Assembly (NCBI GenBank): GCA_903882665.1
Contig: CAIRXW010000024.1
Coordinates: 1 to 32,216, forward strand
DNA from: an uncultured Chlorobiaceae bacterium
GTDB lineage: Bacteria; Bacteroidota; Chlorobiia; Chlorobiales; Chlorobiaceae
DNA length: 32,216 nucleotides
Direction of reading: 5' to 3'
The first letter of the stretch is position 1, and every line of letters starts with the position of its first letter. The position numbers and the translations under genes are program-made. The notes beneath the pieces were generated by a model. That model searched no databases and was not told the DNA's origin. It saw only the letters and a list, made by a program, of their open reading frames with translations. Positions 17,723-24,863 of this stretch are shown here, in pieces.

Positions 17723-19117
17723 TTATCCGAGCATTTCAATAAACGCATTGACACGATTCAGCATTTGCTCACTCTGTTCGCTACCACCTTCATGATCCTC
17801 GATAATCATGGTTGGTATTGCTATCTCTCTTTTGACCGTGTCGCACAACATCCGGGCAATCGCAGATTGTGTATTGCATCCCCACTTGTATAAAAACAAG
17901 ACACCGTCGGCACGAGATTTTTTGAGTTGTTCAACGGTCCATGCAGCCCTTCCCTCAACGGATTGTTCGTAGGGATAGGAGAGTATGGCATGAGCCAGGT
18001 TCTGATAGGGATCTCCCTCTTCCTTCACAAGCGTACTAATGTCGCTCCAGTGATTATCCTGGCCGACAATAATTGCGCCTGCCTCCTCAATACGAAAAGC
18101 GTTCGGAGAGACACATGAGCCGCAGACAAACAGGCGAATCGGTTTATCAATCACCCCATCAGCCTTGATACCCCTCTTTACCCGATCCCGTATATAGGCG
18201 TTCGACTCTCTCAGCACCGTCAAGCTGGCGCTCGGGTCTCCATGAACCTCCATTCCCCCCATCTGATAAAGTGCCCGGCGATCAACACTATTTGTCGGCG
18301 GAACATCTGCCGACCACCAGAGTTCAGCAGTGTCGATAGCGAGACGGCGACCTTCATTGTGCAACTTTATCTCTTTCGAGAGATCCTCATCAGTTACTTC
18401 ACGCCCAGCCCTTTTGGCGATCTCACTGGTCAATCGGCGAAGATTTTGCGCAAAGTATGTAACAGCCCACGGCTTGTCAGCCTGATGACGCATGGGGTAA
18501 TCAATATTCATCAGCTTTACGGCTTTATTTGGCCCATGCCGATGCGCTTCAACGCCGTATGAGATGTCGGAGCAGCGCAGGCAGGTATATGGAGCCACCA
18601 TATCAACAGGAAGGTCACCTTCCTGGATATGCTCGTATCCAGCAGACTGGCATACCTCAAAACTGATGGCATGATTGGCCTTCTCTTTTTGCTTGTGGCT
18701 TCTGACAACCTCCTCATTCAATCCAAGTCCCTCATGCCGCCCTCTTGCCCATATTCCAACACTGGCAGGACGCAGAGCAATACCGCCCGCAGCATAATAG
18801 GGATCAACACTTTGTCCGCCCTGGACAAAGATGACCGGTGCACCGTTCTCTCGACTCTTGTTGATACGATCATTCATCGTCAGCAAGAGGTAGTTGTGCT
18901 TGATCGCGCTCGGAAGATGAATATCACGCGATAAACGCCCCCCGGCATACTTCTTTTGTGTGTAGGCAAAAGGATATTTTTTCGGCGCAACTTCGGTCAT
19001 AAAATGCCAGATATCCGCTGCTGTTGCTCGAGAACCATCTCTAAAATGAATATCATCTGTTGCTTCAAACTCCTCCCGCAACTCGGAAGGGTACTCGTAT
19101 TGCTCTCTCTTTGCCAT
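17723..19117 (-). CDS. Multi-cysteine HgdA/BcrC/double-cubane-like reductase subunit, copy 1
   Basis: A 464-residue paralog of the product of 15392-16783 with all seven cysteines kept (CQSAGY, TCLRC, CGSC, WGCN, LCD). Differences concentrate in the first ~80 residues (MAKREQYEYPSELREEF versus MAKTALYEYPAELREEF), around the first cysteine, and at the C-terminus, which has one extra Gly. The ATG at 19117 is used because it aligns with copy 2; an upstream ATG at 19150 would add 11 unmatched residues. Two diverged versions in one operon may have different substrates, or form a heteromer with each other or with the HgdB-like subunit. Confidence 0.85.
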   Translation of the reverse strand: MAKREQYEYPSELREEFEATDDIHFRDGSRATAADIWHFMTEVAPKKYPFAYTQKKYAGGRLSRDIHLPSAIKHNYLLLTMNDRINKSRENGAPVIFVQGGQSVDPYYAAGGIALRPASVGIWARGRHEGLGLNEEVVRSHKQKEKANHAISFEVCQSAGYEHIQEGDLPVDMVAPYTCLRCSDISYGVEAHRHGPNKAVKLMNIDYPMRHQADKPWAVTYFAQNLRRLTSEIAKRAGREVTDEDLSKEIKLHNEGRRLAIDTAELWWSADVPPTNSVDRRALYQMGGMEVHGDPSASLTVLRESNAYIRDRVKRGIKADGVIDKPIRLFVCGSCVSPNAFRIEEAGAIIVGQDNHWSDISTLVKEEGDPYQNLAHAILSYPYEQSVEGRAAWTVEQLKKSRADGVLFLYKWGCNTQSAIARMLCDTVKREIAIPTMIIEDHEGGSEQSEQMLNRVNAFIEMLG

Positions 19118-19186
19118 GCTGCTCTCTTTCAATGTTTTTAATGACACCATTTCATCGGAGTAATTCCTCCCTTCTTTCCTGTAACG

Positions 19187-19996
19187 TCAGCTCCAAAGTC
19201 CCTCTTTTTTTGAAAAGCTACGAGCAAGCACCGCTGCACCGAGAGCGCCAATAAGCTGAGGGTCAATTTCAGGCTTGACAATAGAGACTTTCAAAGCCTG
19301 TTCAATAGCATGTTTCATGCCGCTGTTCTTGGCCACTCCGCCGGAAAAAAAGACATCACTCGTTATACCGACTCTTGCAAAAAGTCCGGAAATACGATTT
19401 GCGATAGCATGGTGAATCCCGTTCAGAATGTTTTCAGGCTTCTCACCCCTTGCTACAAGCGAGATGGTTTCCGACTCTGCAAAGACTGTGCAGGTACTGC
19501 TCATGGGGACAAGTTCCGTCGCTGAAAGCGACAGGGCACCAAGCTCTTCAAGCTGCACCTTGAATACACCGGCCATTACTTCCAAAAAACGTCCAGTGCC
19601 TGCAGCGCACTTATCATTCATGGCAAAATCGACTACCGCTCCATCCTGATCGATGCGAATAGCTTTACAATCCTGACCGCCCATATCAATGATGGTCCGA
19701 ACCGAAGGGTGCAGGTAATTGGCACCCTTGGCATGGCAGGTAATTTCGGTAACAGCCTTATTGGCATAAGGCGCAGAGACACGACCGTAACCCGTTCCAA
19801 CGATATAGGTCAGATCCTCCTGCTTCAGTCCACCGGTCTCCAGAGCAAGGTTCAATGCTTTCAAGCCACTCTCCACAGAATCAACCCCGCTTGGCACAAG
19901 ACCAGTTGCAAAGATCTCTCCATCTTCCAGAATAACCGATTTTGCTGCCAGTGAACCCACATCAACACCTGCAAAAAAATTCCTTTTTAACGACAT
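19187..19996 (-). CDS. ATP-dependent activase (HgdC/BcrD-like), copy 1
   Basis: A 269-residue activase, first gene of the reductase operon. It has the same ASKHA motifs as copy 2, with cluster cysteines C130 and C169 and extra cysteines C87 and C110. Only about 12 residues differ from copy 2, mostly after residue 145. GGAG lies 6 nt before the ATG. The leader attenuator and its terminator end 57 nt upstream, so this gene sets the level for the whole operon. It is named an activase by family; its partner is most likely the subunit encoded next (17723-19117). Confidence 0.92.
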   Translation of the reverse strand: MSLKRNFFAGVDVGSLAAKSVILEDGEIFATGLVPSGVDSVESGLKALNLALETGGLKQEDLTYIVGTGYGRVSAPYANKAVTEITCHAKGANYLHPSVRTIIDMGGQDCKAIRIDQDGAVVDFAMNDKCAAGTGRFLEVMAGVFKVQLEELGALSLSATELVPMSSTCTVFAESETISLVARGEKPENILNGIHHAIANRISGLFARVGITSDVFFSGGVAKNSGMKHAIEQALKVSIVKPEIDPQLIGALGAAVLARSFSKKEGLWS

Positions 19997-20052
19997 CTTT
20001 TACTCCAACTTTTTAATTATTCAAAATTGATCACGATACTATCCGGAAAGAG

Positions 20053-20089
20053 AAAAAGCCGACTCTCTGATAACAAGAATCGGCTTTTT
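20053..20089 (-). terminator. Attenuator terminator before the reductase operon
   Basis: On the minus strand AAAAAGCCGA pairs perfectly with TCGGCTTTTT (10 bp, 17-nt loop with a further TCT/AGA pairing). It sits between the leader peptide stop (20137) and the activase start (19996). There is no minus-strand structural gene upstream that it could terminate, so its function must be in the leader. It shares GCCGATTCTTGTT-TCAGA with the hairpin at 13743-13777. Confidence 0.8.
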
Positions 20090-20136
20090 TCATAAACCAG
20101 GTTATATAACCAGGCACTACGTTGCGGCAAATAATT

Positions 20137-20202
20137 CTATATCAGGATGCTATAGGGCAAGCAACAACAACATAGCGTATGCAACAGAATAGTTAATTTC
20201 AT
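20137..20202 (-). CDS. Cysteine-rich leader peptide of the reductase operon (21 aa)
   Basis: A 21-codon frame starts MKLTILL and contains HTLCCCCLPYS, with four consecutive Cys codons (TGT TGT TGT TGC, residues 11-14, positions 20161-20172). The stop is 48 nt before the terminator. The ribosome-binding site is weak (AAGAG, distant). The Cys-codon DNA can also pair over 5 nt with GCAAC of the downstream leader RNA (20121-20125), a possible start of an alternative fold. With the leader at 13804-13899 it forms a matched pair controlling two operons. Inferred role: sensing charged Cys-tRNA by transcription attenuation. Confidence 0.78.
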   Translation of the reverse strand: MKLTILLHTLCCCCLPYSILI

Positions 20203-20320
20203 AAAAGTGCAACTCTTGAATTTATTACCGATATTGAAACAGAATTATTGTTTTAATCCTGAATTTCGATCAACAAACAGCTTAATACAATTCCTGTTGA
20301 TCAATAAAACAAATAAAGAA

Positions 20321-20361
20321 GCAGATAAAAATCCCGTTGATACGGCATATTATATACCGTA
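20321..20361 (-). promoter_or_regulatory. Promoter/operator element of the reductase operon
   Basis: On the minus strand it begins TACGGTATATAATATGCCGT, an imperfect 21-nt palindrome that contains a consensus -10 box, TATAAT (20349-20354). It continues AACGGGATTT and ATCTGC, both conserved in the porin-operon copy at 13967-14008. A weak -35 candidate, ATTACA, lies 18 nt further upstream. Transcription would start near 20342, about 140 nt before the leader peptide. The palindrome over the -10 suggests repression in addition to attenuation. Confidence 0.65.
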
Positions 20362-20380
20362 AATAAGCTACCTGTAATTA

Positions 20381-20454
20381 AACGATCAATGCCGTCCTTC
20401 GTGCCCTTGGCGTGAAAATTGCAGTTGATTCGGATCACCCGTCTTGATTTATGA
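20381..20454 (+). pseudogene. Possible relic of an addiction-module antitoxin C-terminus
   Basis: The plus strand encodes TINAVLRALGVKIAVDSDHPS followed by a stop. 'LRALG-K--V' is the usual end of HigA-type addiction-module antidote proteins. Nothing upstream continues the frame because the reductase promoter region begins there. It is short, so the assignment is tentative, but it fits with a toxin-antitoxin pair starting 180 nt further on. Confidence 0.35.
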
Positions 20455-20631
20455 GGCTTTCATTTTCGTGGAAGAAGGTGCTCGTTCCCTGCGGGATCAG
20501 TTGATGAAGGATTGACGTATCTATTCTACTGGATTTACTATCAGGGTTGCCATGAATGTTGGCTTTAAGAGTGGTTACTGGTGTAATAAATTTTGTTGCA
20601 AAGTATAGCACTTAGTGATATCTTTGTTGCG
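20455..20631. other. Intergenic region before the toxin-antitoxin pair
   Basis: Frames here are interrupted by stops. A -10-like TATAGC near 20604 could start the toxin transcript. I see no other feature. Confidence 0.3.
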
Positions 20632-21021
20632 ATGAGAGTTTTTACAAATAAATGGTTTTCCCGCTGGGCTGACGATGAAGAGTTTTCTGACTCTGTTTTG
20701 TGGGCAACGGCCAAGGATGTCGTAGCCGGGAATGTTGAAGGTTCCTTGGGAGGGTGCTTGTTCAAGAAACGAATCCCTCGGGAAGGCGGAGGCAAACGTT
20801 CCGGTTACCGCATTATTGTCGGATACAGAAAGAGTGATGGGAGCAGGGTGGTTTTCCTCTATGCTTTTGCTAAAAACGACAAAGCTAACATTTCAAACAA
20901 AGAGAAAACCGCGCTTCAACTTACAGCAAAAGATTTTTTAAGTGCAACAAACAAACAGTTACAGGCACTTTTATCGACAATGAAATACAGGGAGATAACA
21001 GCTCATGAGCAAGATTCTTGA
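20632..21021 (+). CDS. RelE-like type II toxin (PF06296 type)
   Basis: A 129-residue protein that starts MRVFTNKWFSRWADDEEFSD and has the family core GGCLFKKRIPREGGGKRSGYR, YRKSDGSRVVFLYAFAKNDK and NISNKEK. This is the RelE/HigB-like toxin family, mRNA interferases that act at the ribosome. The ATG at 20632 matches the conserved start of the family; an upstream TTG at 20593 would add 13 unmatched residues. It overlaps the antitoxin gene by 17 nt. The toxin-first order is typical of the HigBA/NadS arrangement. Confidence 0.85.
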   Translation: MRVFTNKWFSRWADDEEFSDSVLWATAKDVVAGNVEGSLGGCLFKKRIPREGGGKRSGYRIIVGYRKSDGSRVVFLYAFAKNDKANISNKEKTALQLTAKDFLSATNKQLQALLSTMKYREITAHEQDS

Positions 21022-21307
21022 TATAGCCCATGAAATGGCCAAAGACCTTTTTGAGGTCGGAGCAATGGACGAAGTAACGATGCGTACAGTCGAATCGCTT
21101 TGTTTGCCGGAAAAAAAGGTTTTTCTGCCGGAGGACATCCGTCGCATTCGGACAACAAACCATCTCAGCCAGCCTGTTTTTGCTTTGATGCTCGGGATTG
21201 GAAAAACGACCGTTCAGCAGTGGGAGCAAGGGGTCAAAAAGCCTGGTGGAGCTGCCAAGCGTTTATTGGACGTGATCGATCGAAAGGGTATTGCGGTACT
21301 GAGCTGA
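21005..21307 (+). CDS. XRE-family antitoxin (HigA/NadS-like)
   Basis: A 100-residue protein. After a helical N-terminus (MSKILDIAHEMAKDLFEVGA) the C-terminal half is a Cro/XRE helix-turn-helix: LPEDIRRIRTTNHLSQPVFALMLGIGKTTVQQWEQG, then GGAAKRLLDVI. This is the usual NadS/HigA-2 architecture. It should neutralise the overlapping RelE-like toxin and repress the pair's promoter. Confidence 0.88.
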   Translation: MSKILDIAHEMAKDLFEVGAMDEVTMRTVESLCLPEKKVFLPEDIRRIRTTNHLSQPVFALMLGIGKTTVQQWEQGVKKPGGAAKRLLDVIDRKGIAVLS

Positions 21308-21664
21308 AGTAAAACATACTCGATTCTACCAAAGCTATCTGCAGACCATGCGGACACTGTCGTCACAATTGTAGCTTGCTTGAGATATGTATCTGCTCAC
21401 GAACCGGACAAAATAGCACGGCAAGCACTTTATAGCGGTATAATAGGATCGTTTTATCGTTAGCGCTTGTTAACAAATAACTGTAACAATTGATTTGTAA
21501 TTCCGCTCTATTTTTTGGTTCAATTTGTCATGGAACTCATTTTTTTAAAATATCTTGTCTTATGATAAAGATAATTCAATGTTCGTATTTTTGAAGAATT
21601 TTGTTACAGTATTTCTCTAACGATTACTTAGCACACACTTTTTTCCGAATTCTGAGGTGACCCC
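21308..21664. other. AT-rich noncoding stretch
   Basis: No coding frame or recognisable family. The last ~20 nt, TTCTGAGGTGACCCC, are a diverged direct repeat of the TTCTGAGGCGGCCCC at the inner end of the adjacent inverted repeat, as in the multiple terminal repeats of IS21-family elements. Confidence 0.4.
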
Positions 21665-21694
21665 ACTTTAAATTCCCTTTTCTGAGGCGGCCCC
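21665..21694 (+). repeat. Left arm of a 30-bp perfect inverted repeat (IS21-like end)
   Basis: Starts ACTTTAAATTCCC and ends TGAGGCGGCCCC. The exact reverse complement lies at 25338-25367, 3.7 kb away. Outside the arm is a related TTCTGAGGTGACCCC, the repeated-motif pattern of IS21 ends. Confidence 0.85.
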
Positions 21695-21699
21695 AATAA

Positions 21700-21985
21700 A
21701 AGCCAGATAGAGTGGGCAGAGATGTTTGGCGACGAGGTTGATCGGCTGCTCTACAAATGAAGACTCCCCGCCGCAAGCAGCGGGGTATCTGGATTTAGAA
21801 AAAGCTTAACATACTTCACCTCAAGCGGTGGGTAATTGAACCCTGAGAGATTAAACTGACCGACAAGAGCTATCGGCTCGAACACCGTACCAGCATTTTC
21901 TATCAACAACAACCGACGGAAGGAAGGGGCAAGCGTAGAAAAAAGAAACTACCGCTTCAAAAAATAGTAGGAAATCATTATAAAA
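21700..21985 (+). pseudogene. IS21-family IstB fragments, interrupted
   Basis: After the left repeat arm, SQIEWAEMFGDEVDRLLYK precedes a stop at ~21760; from 21853 the frame KLTDKSYRLEHRTSIFYQQQ continues. The two pieces correspond to the C-terminal region of IS21-type IstB ATPases ('W-EMFGDE...DRL-H...LT-KSYRLEHR'). Between them lie ~90 nt with a GC-rich hairpin (21766-21785), apparently a secondary insertion. IstA and most of IstB are missing. Confidence 0.55.
21766..21785. repeat. GC-rich hairpin inside the IstB relic
   Basis: CCCCGC CGCAAGCA GCGGGG: a 6-bp GC stem embedded in AT-rich DNA. Hairpins of this kind mark ends of IS200/IS605-type elements or REP-like repeats, which fits its position inside a broken gene. 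Confidence 0.5.
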
Positions 21986-22061
21986 TGACGTATTATAAAA
22001 ATGATGCATAGCACAGCCTGTCTTAATGAATTTTTATCTTCCGGCACTCATCCACCATACT

Positions 22062-22150
22062 GAGGCGGCAAAAAACAGCATATCTTTACCGACCAGATCA
22101 GCGGATCGAAAGCTAAAAGGCCGGTACTTGCCGAGTGCCTGAGAGAATTG
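22062..22150 (+). pseudogene. Serine resolvase fragment
   Basis: The frame reads GGKKQHIFTDQISGSKAKRP then VLAECLRELDKS, the N-terminal region of resolvase/invertase-type serine recombinases ('IF-D-ISG-KA-RP-L---L--L'). It lacks the catalytic-serine start and the whole DNA-binding end. A related but not identical fragment lies on the other strand at 25372-25605. Confidence 0.65.
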
Positions 22151-22189
22151 GATAAATCATTGTTCATGTTATTTTTGCGAGCGCGCTAA

Positions 22190-22545
22190 GTGGTTTTCTT
22201 TGGGCAGAATTCCGTCAACGCAAGGGAGCCATCAAATTGCACTACCTCTAAGATCATCGAGGCTCGCGACCTGCATTCATGGTCATGACAGATGCTAAAC
22301 ACCATGATGTCCGGGTTTCAAGAAGCGAAAAGAAACTTGATTTTCACCTGTTGCCGGACAGCATCATTTCCTTTGACCGGGCCTGCATCGATTTCAAGTG
22401 GCTGTTCACCCTCCAGCGCAAGGTCTGGTTTGTGGCACGCTCAAAAACAAACATCCAGTACCGAATCATCGGACAGCATCATCCGATAACAAACCAGCAG
22501 GTGACACGAAAGGACAAAATTGAACTGGTTGTTGAACATTTATGA
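22190..22545 (+). pseudogene. IS4-family transposase fragment
   Basis: The frame LWAEFRQRKGAIKLHYL, a stop, DHRGSRPAFMVMTDAKHHDV, then PDSIISFDRACIDFKWLFTLQ and VWFVARSKTNIQYRII is the core of an IS4-type DDE transposase. The block around 'FDRAYIDF-WF' carries the second catalytic aspartate (FDRACID). An in-frame stop near 22247 and missing ends make it nonfunctional. Confidence 0.75.
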
Positions 22546-23127
22546 GCTTCAAGTTTGACGAGAGTATCTTGGGTTATATGTTATCTTTTCAAGCAGAAAA
22601 TGCCAGTCAAGCATGCATAAAGGATTGATGTTATTCATGATAAAGGGCGAAATGAGATTATTTCCTTTAAAGCACGAAATATTCCCTTTATCTCATGATG
22701 CTAAATCATATCTTTTTGGGCATTCGCGGAATTTAATGGGTTGAAGTGAAACGTTAATACGTCATCATACGGTAAGACGGATCAGTTTTTAAGGTAAAAG
22801 ATTATTTCGGTTTGGTAGTTCTTGAATACTTCGCAGAGGTGTTGCGAAGGTAGATTTAGCTGTATAGGCATACTCCTGCTGCCTTGGTTGTTTTGTGCTT
22901 GCATAGTTGAAGATGTTGTCTCTATGGCTTTTCGGCATGGTCTTCACCTTCATCATAGGTTTATGTCCTGACACATTCTATGAATTGAGATTACGCTAAG
23001 CTAAGCTCTTATTACCCTATTTTCATTAAAATCACCGAAGAGCCATCTTTTTAATGGATACGTTATTTGAGGATAAATAACGGTGTTCTTATATTTGCAT
23101 AATAATAAACTATAAATACTGATAAAT
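22546..23127. other. Intergenic region before the AT-rich gene pair
   Basis: No supported gene. A minus-strand 61-codon frame at 22789-22974 has no recognisable family. Near 22625-22700 the words AAAGGGCGAAATgAgATTATTTCC and ATTCCCTTTATCTCATGATG partly repeat each other. The stretch just before 23128 (TATAAATACTGATAAAT) is AT-rich enough to hold a promoter. Confidence 0.4.
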
Positions 23128-24849
23128 ATGGATTCCAACATGGAATATCAGGCAACGCTGGCCAAGTTGCTTTATTTGGTGCTGCGCTCAATTAATTTTA
23201 ATAGATTAAGGTTGTATATTATAGATCGGCAGCAGCATATATCTATATTGCGTTGTGCGGTGGATATTGATAAGGGAAGCGTTGATACATCTTCTTTGAA
23301 TGTATATCGTGGTTTGTATAGAATAGAAGGATTACATCTTTATAAGCTTCATAATATAGGCCTCGGGTATGATCCGGATTTGACAGATTATAAAGATTTT
23401 ATAGCTAGGTTTAAATATGATGATGTCTTTTCTATTGATCTAACAAAGCTTAGGACAGATACTATACCGTTGCCCGTGCAAGAATTTCATGAATATTATA
23501 AGGTACGTAATATAGCTGTTGTTTCAATTTGGGAGAACGATCAGAAAAGAAATTTTTTTGGATATATAGCGGCTGATAAAGGCGAAAGTCTCTTGACGCC
23601 TGAAGATTTGAATTTGCTTTATACTAATATTGAATTAATATCAAAAACAATTGTGGCAATTGTAAATAATCAGGAATCTATCTCGCAACAGAAGAAACTC
23701 ATTGAAAAAAGTGATGAGCTTATTAAAAAAATGAAAAAGGATAAATATGATATAAAAGAACTTATAAATTACTTATTTGAAATAGTTTTCGAGGTTTGTC
23801 CGGAAAGTGATATTGTACAGATTAAGCAAGTATTTTCTACTAAAAACGATCATGAGTATAAGTGTAAGTATTGGTATGCAAGAATTAACCCTTTGTCAGT
23901 TGGTATAAATGATGATAATAAGAAGTTGGTTGAGTCGCTAAATAACAAGGAATATTTATTGACTGAGAGTACTGATTGGGTGACAGTAAGTGTATATGAG
24001 GAAAGGAGCGCGAAATTTATACCAAATATGAGACTTTATCCGGATAAGTACAATGTAGATAAGGTAAGTGATGAAAAGGATGCTCGCGCATTTATTAGAA
24101 AAAGAAATAATAGTGAGATTAATATTCCTTTTAGAATTGGGAATGAAATATCTGGCGTATTAGATGTTCATGGGAGAAGGCCATATTCGCTAAATGAAAA
24201 TACGATGCATGTGCTTAGAGATATTGCTTTGTGGTTTGGTGTTATATTGACAGATATTGAACAATCAAAATATGTAAAGCGATTAGATGAATCTGTTGGA
24301 TTTGACTATAGTATGATTAGTAACGCTATAAAAAGGGCTGTGCCTTCATCAATCATTGACAAGAATAAGATTCGGTATATTGATGATGGCAATGTTCAGA
24401 AAATGTTTGAAAAAAACGTATATACAATGGGAGATGTGTACATAGATATCAATTGTTTTTGTGATCAGGCAAATCAGATAAATGTGGATGCTAAATATTA
24501 TGACAATCGCAGTGTGAATGTTATTAATAATTATTTTCATAATAATATTATTTATGCTGATGGCTCTGCAAAATACAAGACCATGAAAAGATTTGCTAAA
24601 TATATGTATATTATTTCTTGGGTGATGATGCCGTTTTCTTTTGTTACGGAAATAGGTTTTATAATTCCTCTTCTTCCTTTGATGGGGATAATATTTTCTG
24701 CATCATTTTATAAGATGGCTTCGGTTGGTTTTAAGGAATTTAAAGGACTTTATGAGCGAAATAAGGGATCATATGAACATAATCTTCCGGACTTTTTAAA
24801 GAACCAAACATCTCTTGAAGAAATAATAAAAGTAATTGATAATAAATAA
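23128..24849 (+). CDS. Two-GAF-domain membrane protein of unknown function
   Basis: A 573-residue protein. Residues ~8-180 look GAF-like (ends with YIAADKGESLLTPEDLNLLYTNIELISKTIVAIV). A lysine-rich coiled coil follows (~183-207). A second GAF-like domain covers ~210-375, with the clear signature INIPFRIGNEISGVLDVHGR then RPYSLNENTMHVLRDIALWF. After a ~115-residue unknown region come two membrane helices (~492-528) and a cytosolic tail. No kinase, cyclase or nuclease motif is visible. Its DNA is much more AT-rich than flanking operons, a sign of transfer. The ATG at 23128 has no clear ribosome-binding site. It pairs with the small membrane protein 14 nt downstream. It could be a small-molecule sensor, possibly of a defence or stress system; the function is unknown. 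Confidence 0.75.
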   Translation: MDSNMEYQATLAKLLYLVLRSINFNRLRLYIIDRQQHISILRCAVDIDKGSVDTSSLNVYRGLYRIEGLHLYKLHNIGLGYDPDLTDYKDFIARFKYDDVFSIDLTKLRTDTIPLPVQEFHEYYKVRNIAVVSIWENDQKRNFFGYIAADKGESLLTPEDLNLLYTNIELISKTIVAIVNNQESISQQKKLIEKSDELIKKMKKDKYDIKELINYLFEIVFEVCPESDIVQIKQVFSTKNDHEYKCKYWYARINPLSVGINDDNKKLVESLNNKEYLLTESTDWVTVSVYEERSAKFIPNMRLYPDKYNVDKVSDEKDARAFIRKRNNSEINIPFRIGNEISGVLDVHGRRPYSLNENTMHVLRDIALWFGVILTDIEQSKYVKRLDESVGFDYSMISNAIKRAVPSSIIDKNKIRYIDDGNVQKMFEKNVYTMGDVYIDINCFCDQANQINVDAKYYDNRSVNVINNYFHNNIIYADGSAKYKTMKRFAKYMYIISWVMMPFSFVTEIGFIIPLLPLMGIIFSASFYKMASVGFKEFKGLYERNKGSYEHNLPDFLKNQTSLEEIIKVIDNK

Positions 24850-24863
24850 CATATTTGCATGCT

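Larger units (their letters stand above)
17723..19996 (-). repeat. Tandem duplicated module, copy 1 (subunit + activase)
   Basis: First copy in transcription order of the duplicated activase-subunit pair; partner of 15392-17661. This copy lies directly behind the cysteine-leader attenuator. Confidence 0.9.

Noticed and set aside
14153-19996. Classical 2-hydroxyglutaryl-CoA dehydratase or benzoyl-CoA reductase operon.
   Set aside because: No CoA transferase/ligase, ferredoxin or downstream acyl-CoA genes are present, and the cysteine count of the large subunit does not fit. I keep only the family assignment.
13830-20172. Leucine-rich alternative leader frames: ATG TTG TTG CTT at the same sites encode MLLLFCGLW and MLLLLAL.
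   Set aside because: They lack ribosome-binding sites. The overlapping Cys frame has AAGGAG at ideal spacing in one leader and a shared M-LT start in both, so the Cys reading is preferred, although Leu codons cannot be fully excluded.
22789-22974. A minus-strand 61-codon frame.
   Set aside because: No family resemblance or initiation signal; it lies in IS-rich DNA.
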